DNA from: JBFXAF01 sp050178915
GTDB taxonomy: Bacteria; Pseudomonadota; Alphaproteobacteria; Rhizobiales; Rhizobiaceae
Length of the DNA: 41,989 nt
Direction of reading: 5' to 3'
Assembly (NCBI GenBank): GCA_050178915.1
Contig: JBFXFO010000015.1
Span: 1-41,989, forward strand
The position numbers and the translations under genes were made by a program. The notes under the pieces are model-generated. The model searched no databases. It saw only the letters and a list, made by a program, of their open reading frames with translations, and was not told where the DNA came from. Of the stretch, positions 1-8,125 are shown piece by piece; the stretch's first letter is position 1, and each line of letters opens with the position of its first letter.

Positions 1-110
1 AGGAATCGCCCCGCCTGCAGGCGCAGCAGGTTCATCAGCAGCTCGGCATCCAGGCGCTGTCGATCGCGAAATCCGGTCCGCAGTCGAACCTGTCGCTCTT
101 CCGCGGCTAA
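1..110 (+). CDS. Flagellin, C-terminal end (partial)
   Basis: This is the last 35 codons of a flagellin gene whose beginning lies before the window; the reading frame starts at base 3 and stops at 108-110 (TAA). The translated end contains LGIQALSIAKS and finishes SLFRG, closely matching the end of the complete flagellin that follows (LGIQALSIANS, finishing SLFKS). Bases 1 to about 84 align almost without gaps to about 1284-1367, so the two genes are tandem paralogues. This C-terminal helix forms part of the D0 domain that packs the filament core, so it is the most conserved part of the family. Nothing can be said about the missing N-terminal or central region. A strong terminator follows directly. 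Confidence 0.9.
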   Translation, partial: ESPRLQAQQVHQQLGIQALSIAKSGPQSNLSLFRG

Positions 111-142
111 TCGACCTCCACTACGTTCACAGCACGAAAAAG

Positions 143-179
143 TCGGGCCGCACCGCAAGGTGCGGCCCGATCTCTTTTT
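143..179 (+). terminator. Rho-independent terminator after the first flagellin
   Basis: A perfect 12-bp stem (143-154 paired with 159-170) with the tetraloop GCAA is followed by TCTCTTTTT. It ends transcription 33 bases after the flagellin stop codon, so the next flagellin must have its own promoter. Confidence 0.92.
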
Positions 180-242
180 GTACTCTGGATCAATGGCTTG
201 CAGGCGTCCTGCTGGGCGCCGCGCGCATCGCGCTCACACATC

Positions 243-304
243 CTTAACCTCGTTAAGCATCATGTTAATCCTCGATTAACCACGTCGCGCTATCCATGGT
301 TAAC
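243..304 (+). promoter_or_regulatory. Cluster of TTAA palindromes upstream of the flagellin
   Basis: Two perfect inverted repeats lie side by side: CTTAAC-N3-GTTAAG (243-257) and GTTAAT-N5-ATTAAC (264-280). A third GTTAAC palindrome is at 299-304. They sit in an AT-richer stretch about 100-160 bases before the flagellin start, where an operator or upstream promoter element would be expected. A weak sigma-28-like element can be proposed immediately downstream (TAAC at 301-304, then GGCGATCA at 321-328), but it matches the enterobacterial consensus only partly. The repeats are seen directly; the function is inferred. Confidence 0.45.
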
Positions 305-358
305 GGACAGTCTTTGTGGCGGCGATCAGGGTCGTTGAGAGGCTGGCGGAATGGTTCG

Positions 359-379
359 AGGCATGCGTCACGCATGCCT
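359..379 (+). promoter_or_regulatory. Hairpin in the flagellin mRNA leader
   Basis: A perfect 9-bp stem (AGGCATGCG at 359-367 with CGCATGCCT at 371-379) closes a 3-base TCA loop. It ends 8 bases before the AGGAG ribosome binding site (388-392) and has no T-run, so it is not a terminator. Its place in the leader suits control of translation or mRNA stability. In Caulobacter, FlbT acts on flagellin mRNA through the 5' untranslated region, and flbT and flaF are both in this window. The link to FlbT here is inference. Confidence 0.6.
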
Positions 380-400
380 GCACGAAGAGGAGTAGGTTCC

Positions 401-1393
401 TTGTCCAGCATCATGACCAACGCTTCGGCGTTGACGGCTCTCCAGAGCCTCAGCATCACCAACAAGAACCTCGAGACCACGCAGGCTCGTATCTCGACCG
501 GCTATCGCGTCGCGACGGCTTCCGACAACGCCGCCTACTGGTCGATCGCCACGACGATGCGGTCCGACAAAAGCTCGCTGTCGGTGGTGCAGGATGCGCT
601 GGGCCTCGGCGCCGGCAAGGTCGATACCGCCTACTCGGCGCTGGAAAAGACCATCGAGACGGTCAACACCATCAAGGAAAAGCTGGTCGCTGCGACCGGC
701 GCGGCCACCTCTGACAAGGCCAAGTTGCAGACGGAAATCGCGGCTCTCCAGGCCCAGCTGAAGATGGGCGCGGATGGCGCGACCTTCTCCGGTTCGAACT
801 GGCTGTCGGTCGACACCACGACGGGCCATGCCGCCGCCGGCGTGCATGACGCCACCAAGGTCGTCTCGGCCTTCACCCGCAACTCGGCCGGCGCGATCTC
901 GCTCAAGACCATCGACATCGACGTGCAGAGCGTGAAGCTCTACGAAGCCTTCGCGACCGCGACGGCGGTGCAGAAGGGCATCCTCGACGGCCTGCGCCTC
1001 GGCACCTCCGGCGCCCGCGACAACACCGCGATCGCCGCCGTTGCCGGCACCGACGCGGCGCTGGCGGGCTATTCCGTGGCGGCGCTGACCGTCGTCGGCT
1101 TCAACGATGCACAGATCGCCAAGATGATCACTGTGGTCGACGTGGCCTCGCGCGAACTCGCCGACGCCGCCACCACGCTCGGCGCCGCCAAGAAGCGCAT
1201 CGACCTCCAGAAGAGCGCGACGCAGAGCCTGATGGACTCCATCGACCGCGGCGTGGGCCAGCTCGTCGATGCCGACATGAACAAGGAATCGACCCGCCTG
1301 CAGGCGCTGCAGGTGCAGCAGCAGCTCGGCATCCAGGCGCTGTCGATTGCCAACTCCAACGCCCAGTCGATCCTGTCGCTCTTCAAGAGCTGA
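401..1393 (+). CDS. fla: Flagellin
   Basis: This gene encodes the subunit of the flagellar filament, exported through the flagellar type III apparatus. The product is 330 residues. The N-terminal D0/D1 helices read SSIMTNASALTALQSL, then ISTGYRV and AAYWSIATTMRSD, the hallmark of rhizobial flagellins. The C-terminal helix ends LSIANSNAQSILSLFKS. The variable middle (about residues 120-240) is short, as in other soil alphaproteobacteria. I chose TTG at 401 because AGGAG at 388-392 sits 8 bases upstream and the protein then begins MSSIMTN as in homologues; ATG at 413 is an alternative, and an in-frame ATG at 296 would add an unlikely arginine-rich extension. The gene stands between terminators, so it is probably monocistronic. 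Which flagellin paralogue it is (flaA-flaD) cannot be told. Confidence 0.95.
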   Translation: MSSIMTNASALTALQSLSITNKNLETTQARISTGYRVATASDNAAYWSIATTMRSDKSSLSVVQDALGLGAGKVDTAYSALEKTIETVNTIKEKLVAATGAATSDKAKLQTEIAALQAQLKMGADGATFSGSNWLSVDTTTGHAAAGVHDATKVVSAFTRNSAGAISLKTIDIDVQSVKLYEAFATATAVQKGILDGLRLGTSGARDNTAIAAVAGTDAALAGYSVAALTVVGFNDAQIAKMITVVDVASRELADAATTLGAAKKRIDLQKSATQSLMDSIDRGVGQLVDADMNKESTRLQALQVQQQLGIQALSIANSNAQSILSLFKS

Positions 1394-1420
1394 CGAACGT
1401 CGCTTCCGGACGCTGATTTC

Positions 1421-1460
1421 AACGGGCCGCGCCGGCAAGGACGCGGCCCGTTCCCATTTT
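1421..1460 (+). terminator. Rho-independent terminator after the flagellin
   Basis: A perfect 11-bp GC-rich stem (1421-1431 with 1442-1452) encloses a 10-base loop and is followed by CCCATTTT. It separates the flagellin from fliF, whose putative promoter motif begins directly after it. Confidence 0.88.
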
Positions 1461-1484
1461 CGCACAAGCTTCGACGCCTAGTCT
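1461..1484 (+). promoter_or_regulatory. Putative flagellar promoter motif before fliF
   Basis: CAAGCTT (1465-1471) preceded by CGCA is followed after 6 bases by CTAG (1478-1481), so CAAG and TAG are separated by 10 bases. The same spacing occurs before flhA, motA and flgE. TAG lies 33 bases before the fliF start, right after a terminator. In Brucella, FtcR is known to bind the fliF upstream region, so this could be its site or the core promoter. The assignment is inference. Confidence 0.5.
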
Positions 1485-1511
1485 CCCGAAAGCCATTTCC
1501 GGGAGAATTCC

Positions 1512-3173
1512 GTGCCGCCCCAACTGCAGGCGCTCCTCGCCAACCTCCAGAGCTTCGGCCCGCGCCGCCTCGCGATCCTCGGCGGGGCCGGGGTGCTGAT
1601 CATCATCACGCTTGTGGTGGCCTCGAGCTATCTCAACCGGCCGGCCTACGAGACGCTGTATGTCGGGCTGGAGCGCTCCGACGTGAACCAGATCGGCCTC
1701 GTGCTCGGCGAAGCCGGCGTCTCCTTCGACGTCGGGTCCGACGGGACCACGGTGCTCGTTCCCGCCGGGCAGACCGCGCAGGCACGCATGCTGCTCGCCG
1801 AGAAGGGCCTGCCGACCAGCTCGAACGCCGGCTACGAACTGTTCGACAATGTCGGCTCGCTCGGCCTGACCTCGTTCATGCAGCAGATTACGCGCGTGCG
1901 TGCGCTCGAGGGCGAGATCGCGCGCACCATCCAGTCGATCCAGGGCATCAAGGCGGCGCGCGTCCACATCGTCATGGCCGAACGCGCCAGCTTCCGGCAG
2001 GACCAGCAGCAGCCGTCGGCGTCGGTGGTCATCCGTACCGCCGGCATTGACGCGGCTGCGAGCGCGGCCTCGATCCGCTACATCGTGGCGGCCGCGGTGC
2101 CCGGTCTGAACGCCGACAAGGTGACGGTGATGGATTCCAGCGGGCAGCTGCTTGCCGCCGGCGACGATCCCAACAACACCAGCGCCAACCGCTCGATCGG
2201 CGTGGAGCGCACGGTTGAGCAGCAGATCGAGGAGAACATCCGCCGCGCGCTGGCTCCGTATCTCGGGTCCGACAATTTCCGCGCCAGCGTTCGCGCCGAG
2301 GTGAACACCGACTCGCGGCAGACCGAGGAGACGATCTTCGATCCGGAATCGCGTGTGGAACGCTCGGTGCAGGTGGTGCGCTCGAACGAGAACAGCAACC
2401 AGCGCTCGGCCGCGGCGCCGGCCTCCGTCGACCAGGCGCTGCCTGACGCCGAGGCGACGCCGACGTCGGGACCGGAATCGTCGGCGAACAACGAGCGGAA
2501 GGAAGAAATCACCAACTACGAGATGAACTCCAAGCGCATCGCCACGGTCAGCAACGGCTACAGCGTGACGCGCATGACCATCGCCGTGGTGGTGAACCAG
2601 CAGCGGCTGAAGGCGATCCTCGGCGACGGCGCAACGCCTGAGCAGGTGACCGCCCGCATCGACGAGATCCGCAATACCGTCGCGTCGGCGACCGGCTTCA
2701 GCGAGCCGCGCGGCGACGTGATCACCGTATCGTCGGTGGAGTTCGTCGACGGCCTCGACGGCGTTCCGATCGAGGAGCCGGGGATGCTCGACTCGATCGG
2801 CATGCATGCCGGCACGCTCATCAATGCCGGCGCGTTCATCGTGGTGGTGTTCCTCGTGGTGTGGTTCGGCCTGAAGCCGATGACCGCCGCGCTGAGCCGG
2901 CCGGCGACGCCGATGCTTGCCAGCCCGACCTTCGACGAGGTGCAGCGCGCGCTGCCGGGGCCGGGCGGCACGGCAGCGGCAGGCGCCGACGGCAGCGTCG
3001 CGGGCGGCGAGGCGGGCGATCCCGCCACGCGCCAGCCCAGCAACCCGATCGAAGACCTGCGGCAGAAGATCAAGCCGAACCCGCAGGAGCGGCTCGCCCG
3101 CATGGTCGATCTCAACGAGGAACGCACCGCGCAGATCCTGCGTAAATGGGCGCATCAGGAGGTCGCCACCTGA
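1512..3173 (+). CDS. fliF: Flagellar MS-ring protein FliF
   Basis: FliF builds the membrane-embedded MS ring, on which the export gate, rotor and rod are assembled. The 553-residue protein has the usual two membrane segments: one near residues 21-41 (LAILGGAGVLIIITLVVA) and one near 434-455 (INAGAFIVVVFLVVWFGL). Between them lies the large periplasmic ring-building region, with the early motif YETLYVGLERSD and the segment RVHIVMAERASF. The C-terminal cytoplasmic tail ends in an acidic and arginine-rich helix that normally binds FliG. GTG at 1512 follows GGGAGAA. The stop overlaps the start of the next gene (TGATG). In Sinorhizobium, fliF lies beside visN; here it lies between a flagellin gene and motB instead. 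Confidence 0.97.
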   Translation: MPPQLQALLANLQSFGPRRLAILGGAGVLIIITLVVASSYLNRPAYETLYVGLERSDVNQIGLVLGEAGVSFDVGSDGTTVLVPAGQTAQARMLLAEKGLPTSSNAGYELFDNVGSLGLTSFMQQITRVRALEGEIARTIQSIQGIKAARVHIVMAERASFRQDQQQPSASVVIRTAGIDAAASAASIRYIVAAAVPGLNADKVTVMDSSGQLLAAGDDPNNTSANRSIGVERTVEQQIEENIRRALAPYLGSDNFRASVRAEVNTDSRQTEETIFDPESRVERSVQVVRSNENSNQRSAAAPASVDQALPDAEATPTSGPESSANNERKEEITNYEMNSKRIATVSNGYSVTRMTIAVVVNQQRLKAILGDGATPEQVTARIDEIRNTVASATGFSEPRGDVITVSSVEFVDGLDGVPIEEPGMLDSIGMHAGTLINAGAFIVVVFLVVWFGLKPMTAALSRPATPMLASPTFDEVQRALPGPGGTAAAGADGSVAGGEAGDPATRQPSNPIEDLRQKIKPNPQERLARMVDLNEERTAQILRKWAHQEVAT

Positions 3174-3802
3174 TGGCGGCACTGGCCCTCAGCGACTTCC
3201 TTCAGGATTTCGGCCGGCGCCCGTTGTCGCATGCGGAAGCGCCGCCGCCACCGGTGGAGCTCGCTCCCGTCGCCTTCGGCCCGACGCCGGAGGAAGAACT
3301 CCAACAGAAGATCGCAGAGGCGGTGGCCGCCGCCGAGGCCGCCCTGACCGAACGGCTGTCGCGCGTCTACGAGGACACGCTGCAGGCCGAGCGCGACAAT
3401 CATGCAGCAGAGGTCGCGGAATTGCGCACTGTGCTCGGCACCGACGCCGGCGCGCTGATCGCGGCGCGGCTGGGTGACGTGGAAGCAGGGCTGGTGGAGC
3501 TGACGACGGCGACCGCAGCCCGCATCCTTGGCGCGTTCGCCGGAGCCGAGATGCAGAAGAAGACAATCGAGCGGCTGGCCGGCCTGATCCGCGACACCGT
3601 GCGCGACCGCGAGATCGTGCGCATCGAGGTGCGCGGCCCGCGCTCGCTGTTCGAGCCGCTTGAGGCGGCGCTGGGCGACAAGGCCGCCAGCATCGACTTC
3701 GTCGAGGACAGCGGCTTCGACCTTGCCGTCGCCATCGATGGCAGCCTGTTCGAGACACGGCTCGGCGAATGGTCGACTTCGTTCGAGGAGGCGTTCGCGT
3801 GA
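3173..3802 (+). CDS. FliH-like flagellar export protein
   Basis: The 209-residue product resembles FliH, the cytoplasmic stator-like protein that regulates the FliI export ATPase. It has a proline-rich N-terminus (EAPPPPVELAPV), a long glutamate/alanine-rich coiled coil (about residues 38-90), then a globular C-terminal half ending with a FliH-type strand-helix pattern (SGFDLAVAIDGSLFETRLGEW). ATG at 3173 overlaps the fliF stop as TGATG and has an excellent AGGAGGT at 3157-3163; the in-frame ATG at 3146 inside fliF lacks such a site. Its position after fliF and before motB suits a flagellar role. Sequence similarity to enterobacterial FliH is weak, so the name rests on architecture and context. 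Confidence 0.65.
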   Translation: MAALALSDFLQDFGRRPLSHAEAPPPPVELAPVAFGPTPEEELQQKIAEAVAAAEAALTERLSRVYEDTLQAERDNHAAEVAELRTVLGTDAGALIAARLGDVEAGLVELTTATAARILGAFAGAEMQKKTIERLAGLIRDTVRDREIVRIEVRGPRSLFEPLEAALGDKAASIDFVEDSGFDLAVAIDGSLFETRLGEWSTSFEEAFA

Positions 3803-5196
3803 GTTTCCCGACCGGCGAGCACAAGCAGGAAATCATCATCGTCAAGCGTGGTGGCGACCACGATCACGGCCATCACGGCGGTGCATGGAAGATCGCGTTC
3901 GCCGACTTCATGACCGCCATGATGTGCTTCTTCCTCGTCATGTGGCTGATCAACGCCGCGAACGAACAGACCAAGGCGTCGGTCGCGAGCTACTTCAACC
4001 CGGTGCGGCTGATCGACCGCAATTCCAGCCGCAAGGGGCTCGAGGATATCGGCGACGGTCCGAACTCGGCGGGTTCGACGGCGGACAAGGCGACCAATCC
4101 GGTCGGCAAGGCGGCGAGCGACGGCCAGGCGAGCGGCGGCCCGCAGGACGAGACGAACTCTGCCGACACGGCGGACAGCAAGCAGCAGTCGGACGAGCAT
4201 CTGTTCGCCGATCCCTACGCAGTGCTGGCGGAGATCGTCGCCGACACCGGACGCATGCAGAACGTGTCCGCCAAGGGTGATGGCGGCGCGCAGGACTCGG
4301 GCCCGTCGACGGGCGCGTCCGGCGGCGAATCGTATCGCGATCCGTTCGCGCCGGATTTCTGGTCGCAGCAGGTCGCCGGCAATGAGACGGCAGAAGGCTC
4401 AAGCGGCGGCGGCGCCGACAGGCTGGAGGCGGATGGTACCGACGACGCCGGATCGACCGGCGTCCAGGTCGAGGCGACCGAGGTTTCCGCTGCCGCGCAG
4501 CCGAAGCATGAAGAGGCCGCGCCCGCGCCGGTTTCGCCGGTCGAGCCGAATGCGCACGAGGCAGCCGCGGCAAGGGCGGCGGAGGCGGAGGCAGCCGCGA
4601 GCGCGATGCCGCCGGTGCCGCAGCCGCGACCGGGCGAGGGACCGGAGGCGATGCCCGAGCTGATTGCCGCGGCACCCGTGGTCGCGCCGCCGGTGGCGCC
4701 TCCCGCGCCCGAGCCACAGGGCCCGAGTGCGGAAATCATCCAGGAAGCCAAGGAAATCCGGCAGGAGCTGGCTAAGCTTTTCGACGCCGACGACAAGATG
4801 CTCGATGGCCTGTCGGTCGAGCCGACGCGCCAGGGCGTCACCATCTCCGTCACCGACCAGCTCGACTTCGGCATGTTCGAGATCGGCTCGGCGCTGCCGC
4901 GCCGCGAGATGATCCTCGCGATGGAGAAGATCGCCAAGACGCTCGAAGGCCGCAAGGGTACGCTGAAGATCGAAGGCCACACCGACGCGCGGCCGTTCAA
5001 GAGCGATACCTATGACAACTGGCGCCTCTCCAGTGCACGCGCACACTCGGCCTATTACATGCTGGTGCGCGCCGGCATCGACGAGAAGCGCGTTACCGAG
5101 GTCGGCGGCATGGCCGACCGCAAGCCGAAGATCGCCAGCGATCCGATGGCGGCTGCCAACCGCCGCATCGAGATTCTGCTCGAGGTCGGCAGCTGA
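3799..5196 (+). CDS. motB: Flagellar motor stator protein MotB
   Basis: MotB pairs with MotA to form the proton channel that drives rotation, and anchors it to peptidoglycan. GTG at 3799 (overlapping the previous stop, with GAGGAGG 7 bases upstream) gives 465 residues. The N-terminus is cytoplasmic and histidine-rich (GGDHDHGHHGG). Next comes the single membrane helix AFADFMTAMMCFFLVMWLI with the proton-carrying aspartate at residue 36. A plug/linker region follows (EQTKASVASYFNPVRL), then a long low-complexity alanine/proline/glutamate linker (about 90-310). The OmpA-like peptidoglycan-binding domain has the motif IEGHTDARPF and NWRLSSARA. The long linker makes it larger than enterobacterial MotB, as in other rhizobia. 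Its partner motA is in the second flagellar block at 21663. Confidence 0.97.
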   Translation: MSFPTGEHKQEIIIVKRGGDHDHGHHGGAWKIAFADFMTAMMCFFLVMWLINAANEQTKASVASYFNPVRLIDRNSSRKGLEDIGDGPNSAGSTADKATNPVGKAASDGQASGGPQDETNSADTADSKQQSDEHLFADPYAVLAEIVADTGRMQNVSAKGDGGAQDSGPSTGASGGESYRDPFAPDFWSQQVAGNETAEGSSGGGADRLEADGTDDAGSTGVQVEATEVSAAAQPKHEEAAPAPVSPVEPNAHEAAAARAAEAEAAASAMPPVPQPRPGEGPEAMPELIAAAPVVAPPVAPPAPEPQGPSAEIIQEAKEIRQELAKLFDADDKMLDGLSVEPTRQGVTISVTDQLDFGMFEIGSALPRREMILAMEKIAKTLEGRKGTLKIEGHTDARPFKSDTYDNWRLSSARAHSAYYMLVRAGIDEKRVTEVGGMADRKPKIASDPMAAANRRIEILLEVGS

Positions 5197-6707
5197 TGCA
5201 GCTTGGCGCGGCGCACGCGGTGATGCTCGGGGCAGCGCTTTTCGCCGCCTCGCCCGCGCATGCGCGCGCCGATGAAAACGCGCCGCTGCAGCCTTTCCAG
5301 ATGGTTCGCTCGCTGCAGCTGGTGCAGGATCGTATCGCCGACGGCGACCATGCGGCGCTGCCGATGCAGAAGAAGCTGCTCGAACTGATCGACAAGCGGC
5401 TGCGAACTGCCGAGGCGGACGACTTCGAGGACAGGCGCAACTACCGCTCGCTGCTGATCTACGCGATGAGCGGCGGCAACCCGTCGACCCTCGACGTGGT
5501 GCGCTCGAAGCTGAAGCTCGAGCCGCCCGACAAGGCGATGGTCGAGGCGATTTCCAGCTACCTCAAGGGGCGGTCGCAGCGTGCGCGCGTGGCTTTCGCG
5601 CAGGTCGATCCAATGGCGCAGACCGCCGATCTCGGGGCGTTCCTGGCGCTGGTGAAGGGGTCGCTGGAAGCCGGCGACAAACCCGACGACGCGCTCGCGC
5701 TTTTCGACAAGGCACGGCTGCTCGGCTCGGGCACGCTGGTCGAGGAGGCGGCGCTGCGCCGTTCCATCGCGCTGGCGACCTCGCTCAACGATGCCAAACG
5801 CTTCCAGCTGTGGTCGAGCCAGTATGTGCGGCGCTTCCTGCGCTCGCCCTATGCCAGCCAGTTCGCCGATGCGTTCGTCAACGGCGTCGTCGCGCTGCAT
5901 GAGACGGTCGACTACGCCGCCGTCGAGGACATCGTCGCCGGCATGGAGGAAGAGCAGCGCAAGGTGATCTACCTGCGGCTGGCGCGCCGCGGCGCGATCG
6001 AAGGGCTGGCCGACGTCTCCGCCTTTGCGGCGAAGCATGTCGAGAGCCAGGACGTCGCCGCGAATGCAACCGAGACGGCGGCAGAAGAAGACCCGCGCGC
6101 CATGCTCTATGCCAGCCTGTCCAAGGTCCGCGCCGGCGACCTCGATGACGTGAAAGCGCAACTCGACCGCATCGACCGGGCGCGGCTTTCGGAGCGCGAC
6201 CGGCAGTTGCTCGATGCCGTGCGGCTGGTCGCATCGCAGGTGACGGCACCGGTGGCGCCGATCGAGAAGGCCGCTCCAAAGGATGATGCACCCGCGCCGG
6301 CGGAACCGAAGGCTTCGGCGGAGATCGCCAGAGCGGAGGAGCGGGCGAAAGCGGAAGGGTCGCTGACCGATCTGGTGCCGACCGACGATCTTGCCGTCGA
6401 AGCGCCGGTGGAACCGGCGGCGGCCACGCCGGTGAGACGGGTCGATACTGCCGCCGCCGAGGCCGAGGCGGTCGCCGACACGCCGCTGCCCACCCCCTTG
6501 CCGGAGCAGGCGCCAGCGAATTCGGCGGAGGCCGGGCATGAGCCTGCCGAAGCCGGCCATGGCAATGCGTCGGCTGAGGCGGCCGATGATGCAGGTGCAC
6601 CAAAGGCCATCGACGAGACGACGACAGCCGCGGCGGAGACCGCGAAGGGTGCGCGCGACAAGCTCGACGCCATCGACAAGCTTATGCAGGAGAATGCCGA
6701 CAAATGA
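5196..6707 (+). CDS. motC: Periplasmic motility protein MotC
   Basis: MotC is a rhizobial periplasmic protein needed for motor function; in Sinorhizobium it is thought to interact with the MotB periplasmic domain. The 503-residue product has a signal peptide (AVMLGAALFAASPAHARA, cleavage likely after ARA near residue 25). An alpha-helical repeat-like body runs from about 30 to 310 (PFQMVRSLQLVQDRIADGD at its start). The rest is an alanine/glutamate/proline-rich tail ending in a charged helix (DKLDAIDKLMQENADK). ATG at 5196 overlaps the motB stop by one base, and the fliK start overlaps its own stop, so motB-motC-fliK should be translationally coupled. Confidence 0.92.
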   Translation: MQLGAAHAVMLGAALFAASPAHARADENAPLQPFQMVRSLQLVQDRIADGDHAALPMQKKLLELIDKRLRTAEADDFEDRRNYRSLLIYAMSGGNPSTLDVVRSKLKLEPPDKAMVEAISSYLKGRSQRARVAFAQVDPMAQTADLGAFLALVKGSLEAGDKPDDALALFDKARLLGSGTLVEEAALRRSIALATSLNDAKRFQLWSSQYVRRFLRSPYASQFADAFVNGVVALHETVDYAAVEDIVAGMEEEQRKVIYLRLARRGAIEGLADVSAFAAKHVESQDVAANATETAAEEDPRAMLYASLSKVRAGDLDDVKAQLDRIDRARLSERDRQLLDAVRLVASQVTAPVAPIEKAAPKDDAPAPAEPKASAEIARAEERAKAEGSLTDLVPTDDLAVEAPVEPAAATPVRRVDTAAAEAEAVADTPLPTPLPEQAPANSAEAGHEPAEAGHGNASAEAADDAGAPKAIDETTTAAAETAKGARDKLDAIDKLMQENADK

Positions 6708-8125
6708 CCCAGGGCGTGAAGTTCGTCGGGCATGGTGCGGGCATGACCGCAGGCGTGCAGGCCGGAGAGGGTGGTACCCACTCGAAGCGCTATGGTGACG
6801 GCGGCGCGTTCAACGCGCTGTTCCGGACTCCGGCAAAGCACGCCGAGGCGGAGCGCGGGGGCAAGGCCGCCGCCGAACAGCCGGCGGTGCCGCTGCGCGC
6901 GAGGCTGGAGGCGGCGATCGCAGCGACCGACGGCGCCCGCCGCACGGGCGGCGACGATGAAAAGGACGCAAGGCTCACCGGGCCGAAGGCAAAGGTGGAG
7001 CCCGAGCTGGAGGCGGATCAGGACAAGCCGCGCACCGACGACGAAGCGGATGCAGCGACGCTGGCGCTGTTCGCGCTGGCGGACATGCGCAAGCCGACGC
7101 CGCCCGAGACGGTGAAGCCCGTGCCCACACACACCGAGGCCGCCGATGCGAATGCCGCGCCGGTCGAGCAAGCCGAGACGGAGACTGCCGACGCGCCGGT
7201 GCTCGATGTGAAGCGCGACGCGAAGACCACGCCCGAACAGCGAGTGCCGGACGCGAAGGCGGGATCGAAGCCCGCGCCAGCGACAGTGGCGGAGGCGAAG
7301 GCGACGCGCGTGGCGGCCGAGCATGGCGCCGCGCCGCCGGTTGCCGCCAACACGAATGCGACCGCATCCCCTGCCGGTAGTACACCGGCCGCCGTCGCCG
7401 GAACGGACAACGCTGCCGGCGCGGTTGCGGGCGTGACGGCGCGGGGCGGCTCGGGTTCATCGGCAAATGCCGGAGGCGATGCCAGGGGCGACGATGCCGG
7501 TTCCAGGCGTGGCCGCGACGGCACGGCACCGACGGCGAACGCAAAAGTCACGGCCGAGCAGAGCATTCCGGCGCCCGCCATGCCGCTCAGCACCACCGGC
7601 GCGGCGCTGGTCAGCGGCCTGACGAGCGATTCCGGCTGGCAGAATTCGCTTCGTAGTGTGGCGGCGGCGCAACATCTGGCCAACCAAATGTCGAACGCGC
7701 CGATGCATTCGATGACGCTGCAGCTGCATCCGGCCGAACTCGGCATGGTCACAGCCAATCTGAGGATCGCGGGCGGCCAGCTGAACGTCGAGCTTTCGGT
7801 CGAGAATCGTGATGCCTACGACCGCCTGAAAGGCGATGCCGAGACCATCGTGAAGTCGCTCAAGGCGCTCGGCTACGACATCGATCAGGTCACGGTTCAG
7901 CAACCGCAGATTGCAAACAACACCACCGGCCGCGCCGAGCAGAACTTCAGCGCGACCGGCTCGTCCGCGCGTGACCCGCAGGCCTTCGGCTCGAACGGGC
8001 AGGGCGGCAACGGCGAACGGCTCGGCGGCCAGGGCGGCGGACGCGGGCAGGACAGCAGCAACGGACGCGGCGACGGCAATGCGCAGACTGCTCAGGATCG
8101 CGCTCAGCGCGGCATCTATATCTAG
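6704..8125 (+). CDS. fliK: Hook-length control protein FliK (MotD)
   Basis: FliK is the exported molecular ruler that measures the hook and switches the export gate from hook to filament substrates; in rhizobia it was first named MotD. The first 310 or so of 473 residues are low-complexity, rich in Ala, Glu, Lys and Gly, as expected of an extended ruler. The conserved C-terminal Flg_hook domain is about residues 320-405, with MTLQLHPAELGMVTANL and LNVELSVENRDAYDRL. The tail is Gly/Asn/Gln-rich. The start overlaps the motC stop as ATGA (6704-6707). The gene's last 47 bases overlap the start of the transglycosylase gene. Confidence 0.93.
   Translation: MTQGVKFVGHGAGMTAGVQAGEGGTHSKRYGDGGAFNALFRTPAKHAEAERGGKAAAEQPAVPLRARLEAAIAATDGARRTGGDDEKDARLTGPKAKVEPELEADQDKPRTDDEADAATLALFALADMRKPTPPETVKPVPTHTEAADANAAPVEQAETETADAPVLDVKRDAKTTPEQRVPDAKAGSKPAPATVAEAKATRVAAEHGAAPPVAANTNATASPAGSTPAAVAGTDNAAGAVAGVTARGGSGSSANAGGDARGDDAGSRRGRDGTAPTANAKVTAEQSIPAPAMPLSTTGAALVSGLTSDSGWQNSLRSVAAAQHLANQMSNAPMHSMTLQLHPAELGMVTANLRIAGGQLNVELSVENRDAYDRLKGDAETIVKSLKALGYDIDQVTVQQPQIANNTTGRAEQNFSATGSSARDPQAFGSNGQGGNGERLGGQGGGRGQDSSNGRGDGNAQTAQDRAQRGIYI

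Noticed and set aside
1419..3182. 587-codon minus-strand open frame opposite fliF
   Set aside because: Arg/His-rich shadow composition; fliF is certain.
5055..6560. 501-codon minus-strand open frame opposite motC
   Set aside because: Arg/Gly/His-rich composition without motifs; motC has a signal peptide and coupled neighbours.
7100..7560. Low-complexity Ala/Glu/Thr-rich region in fliK as a possible repeat or recombination array
   Set aside because: No regular period is visible; it is the expected unstructured ruler part of FliK.
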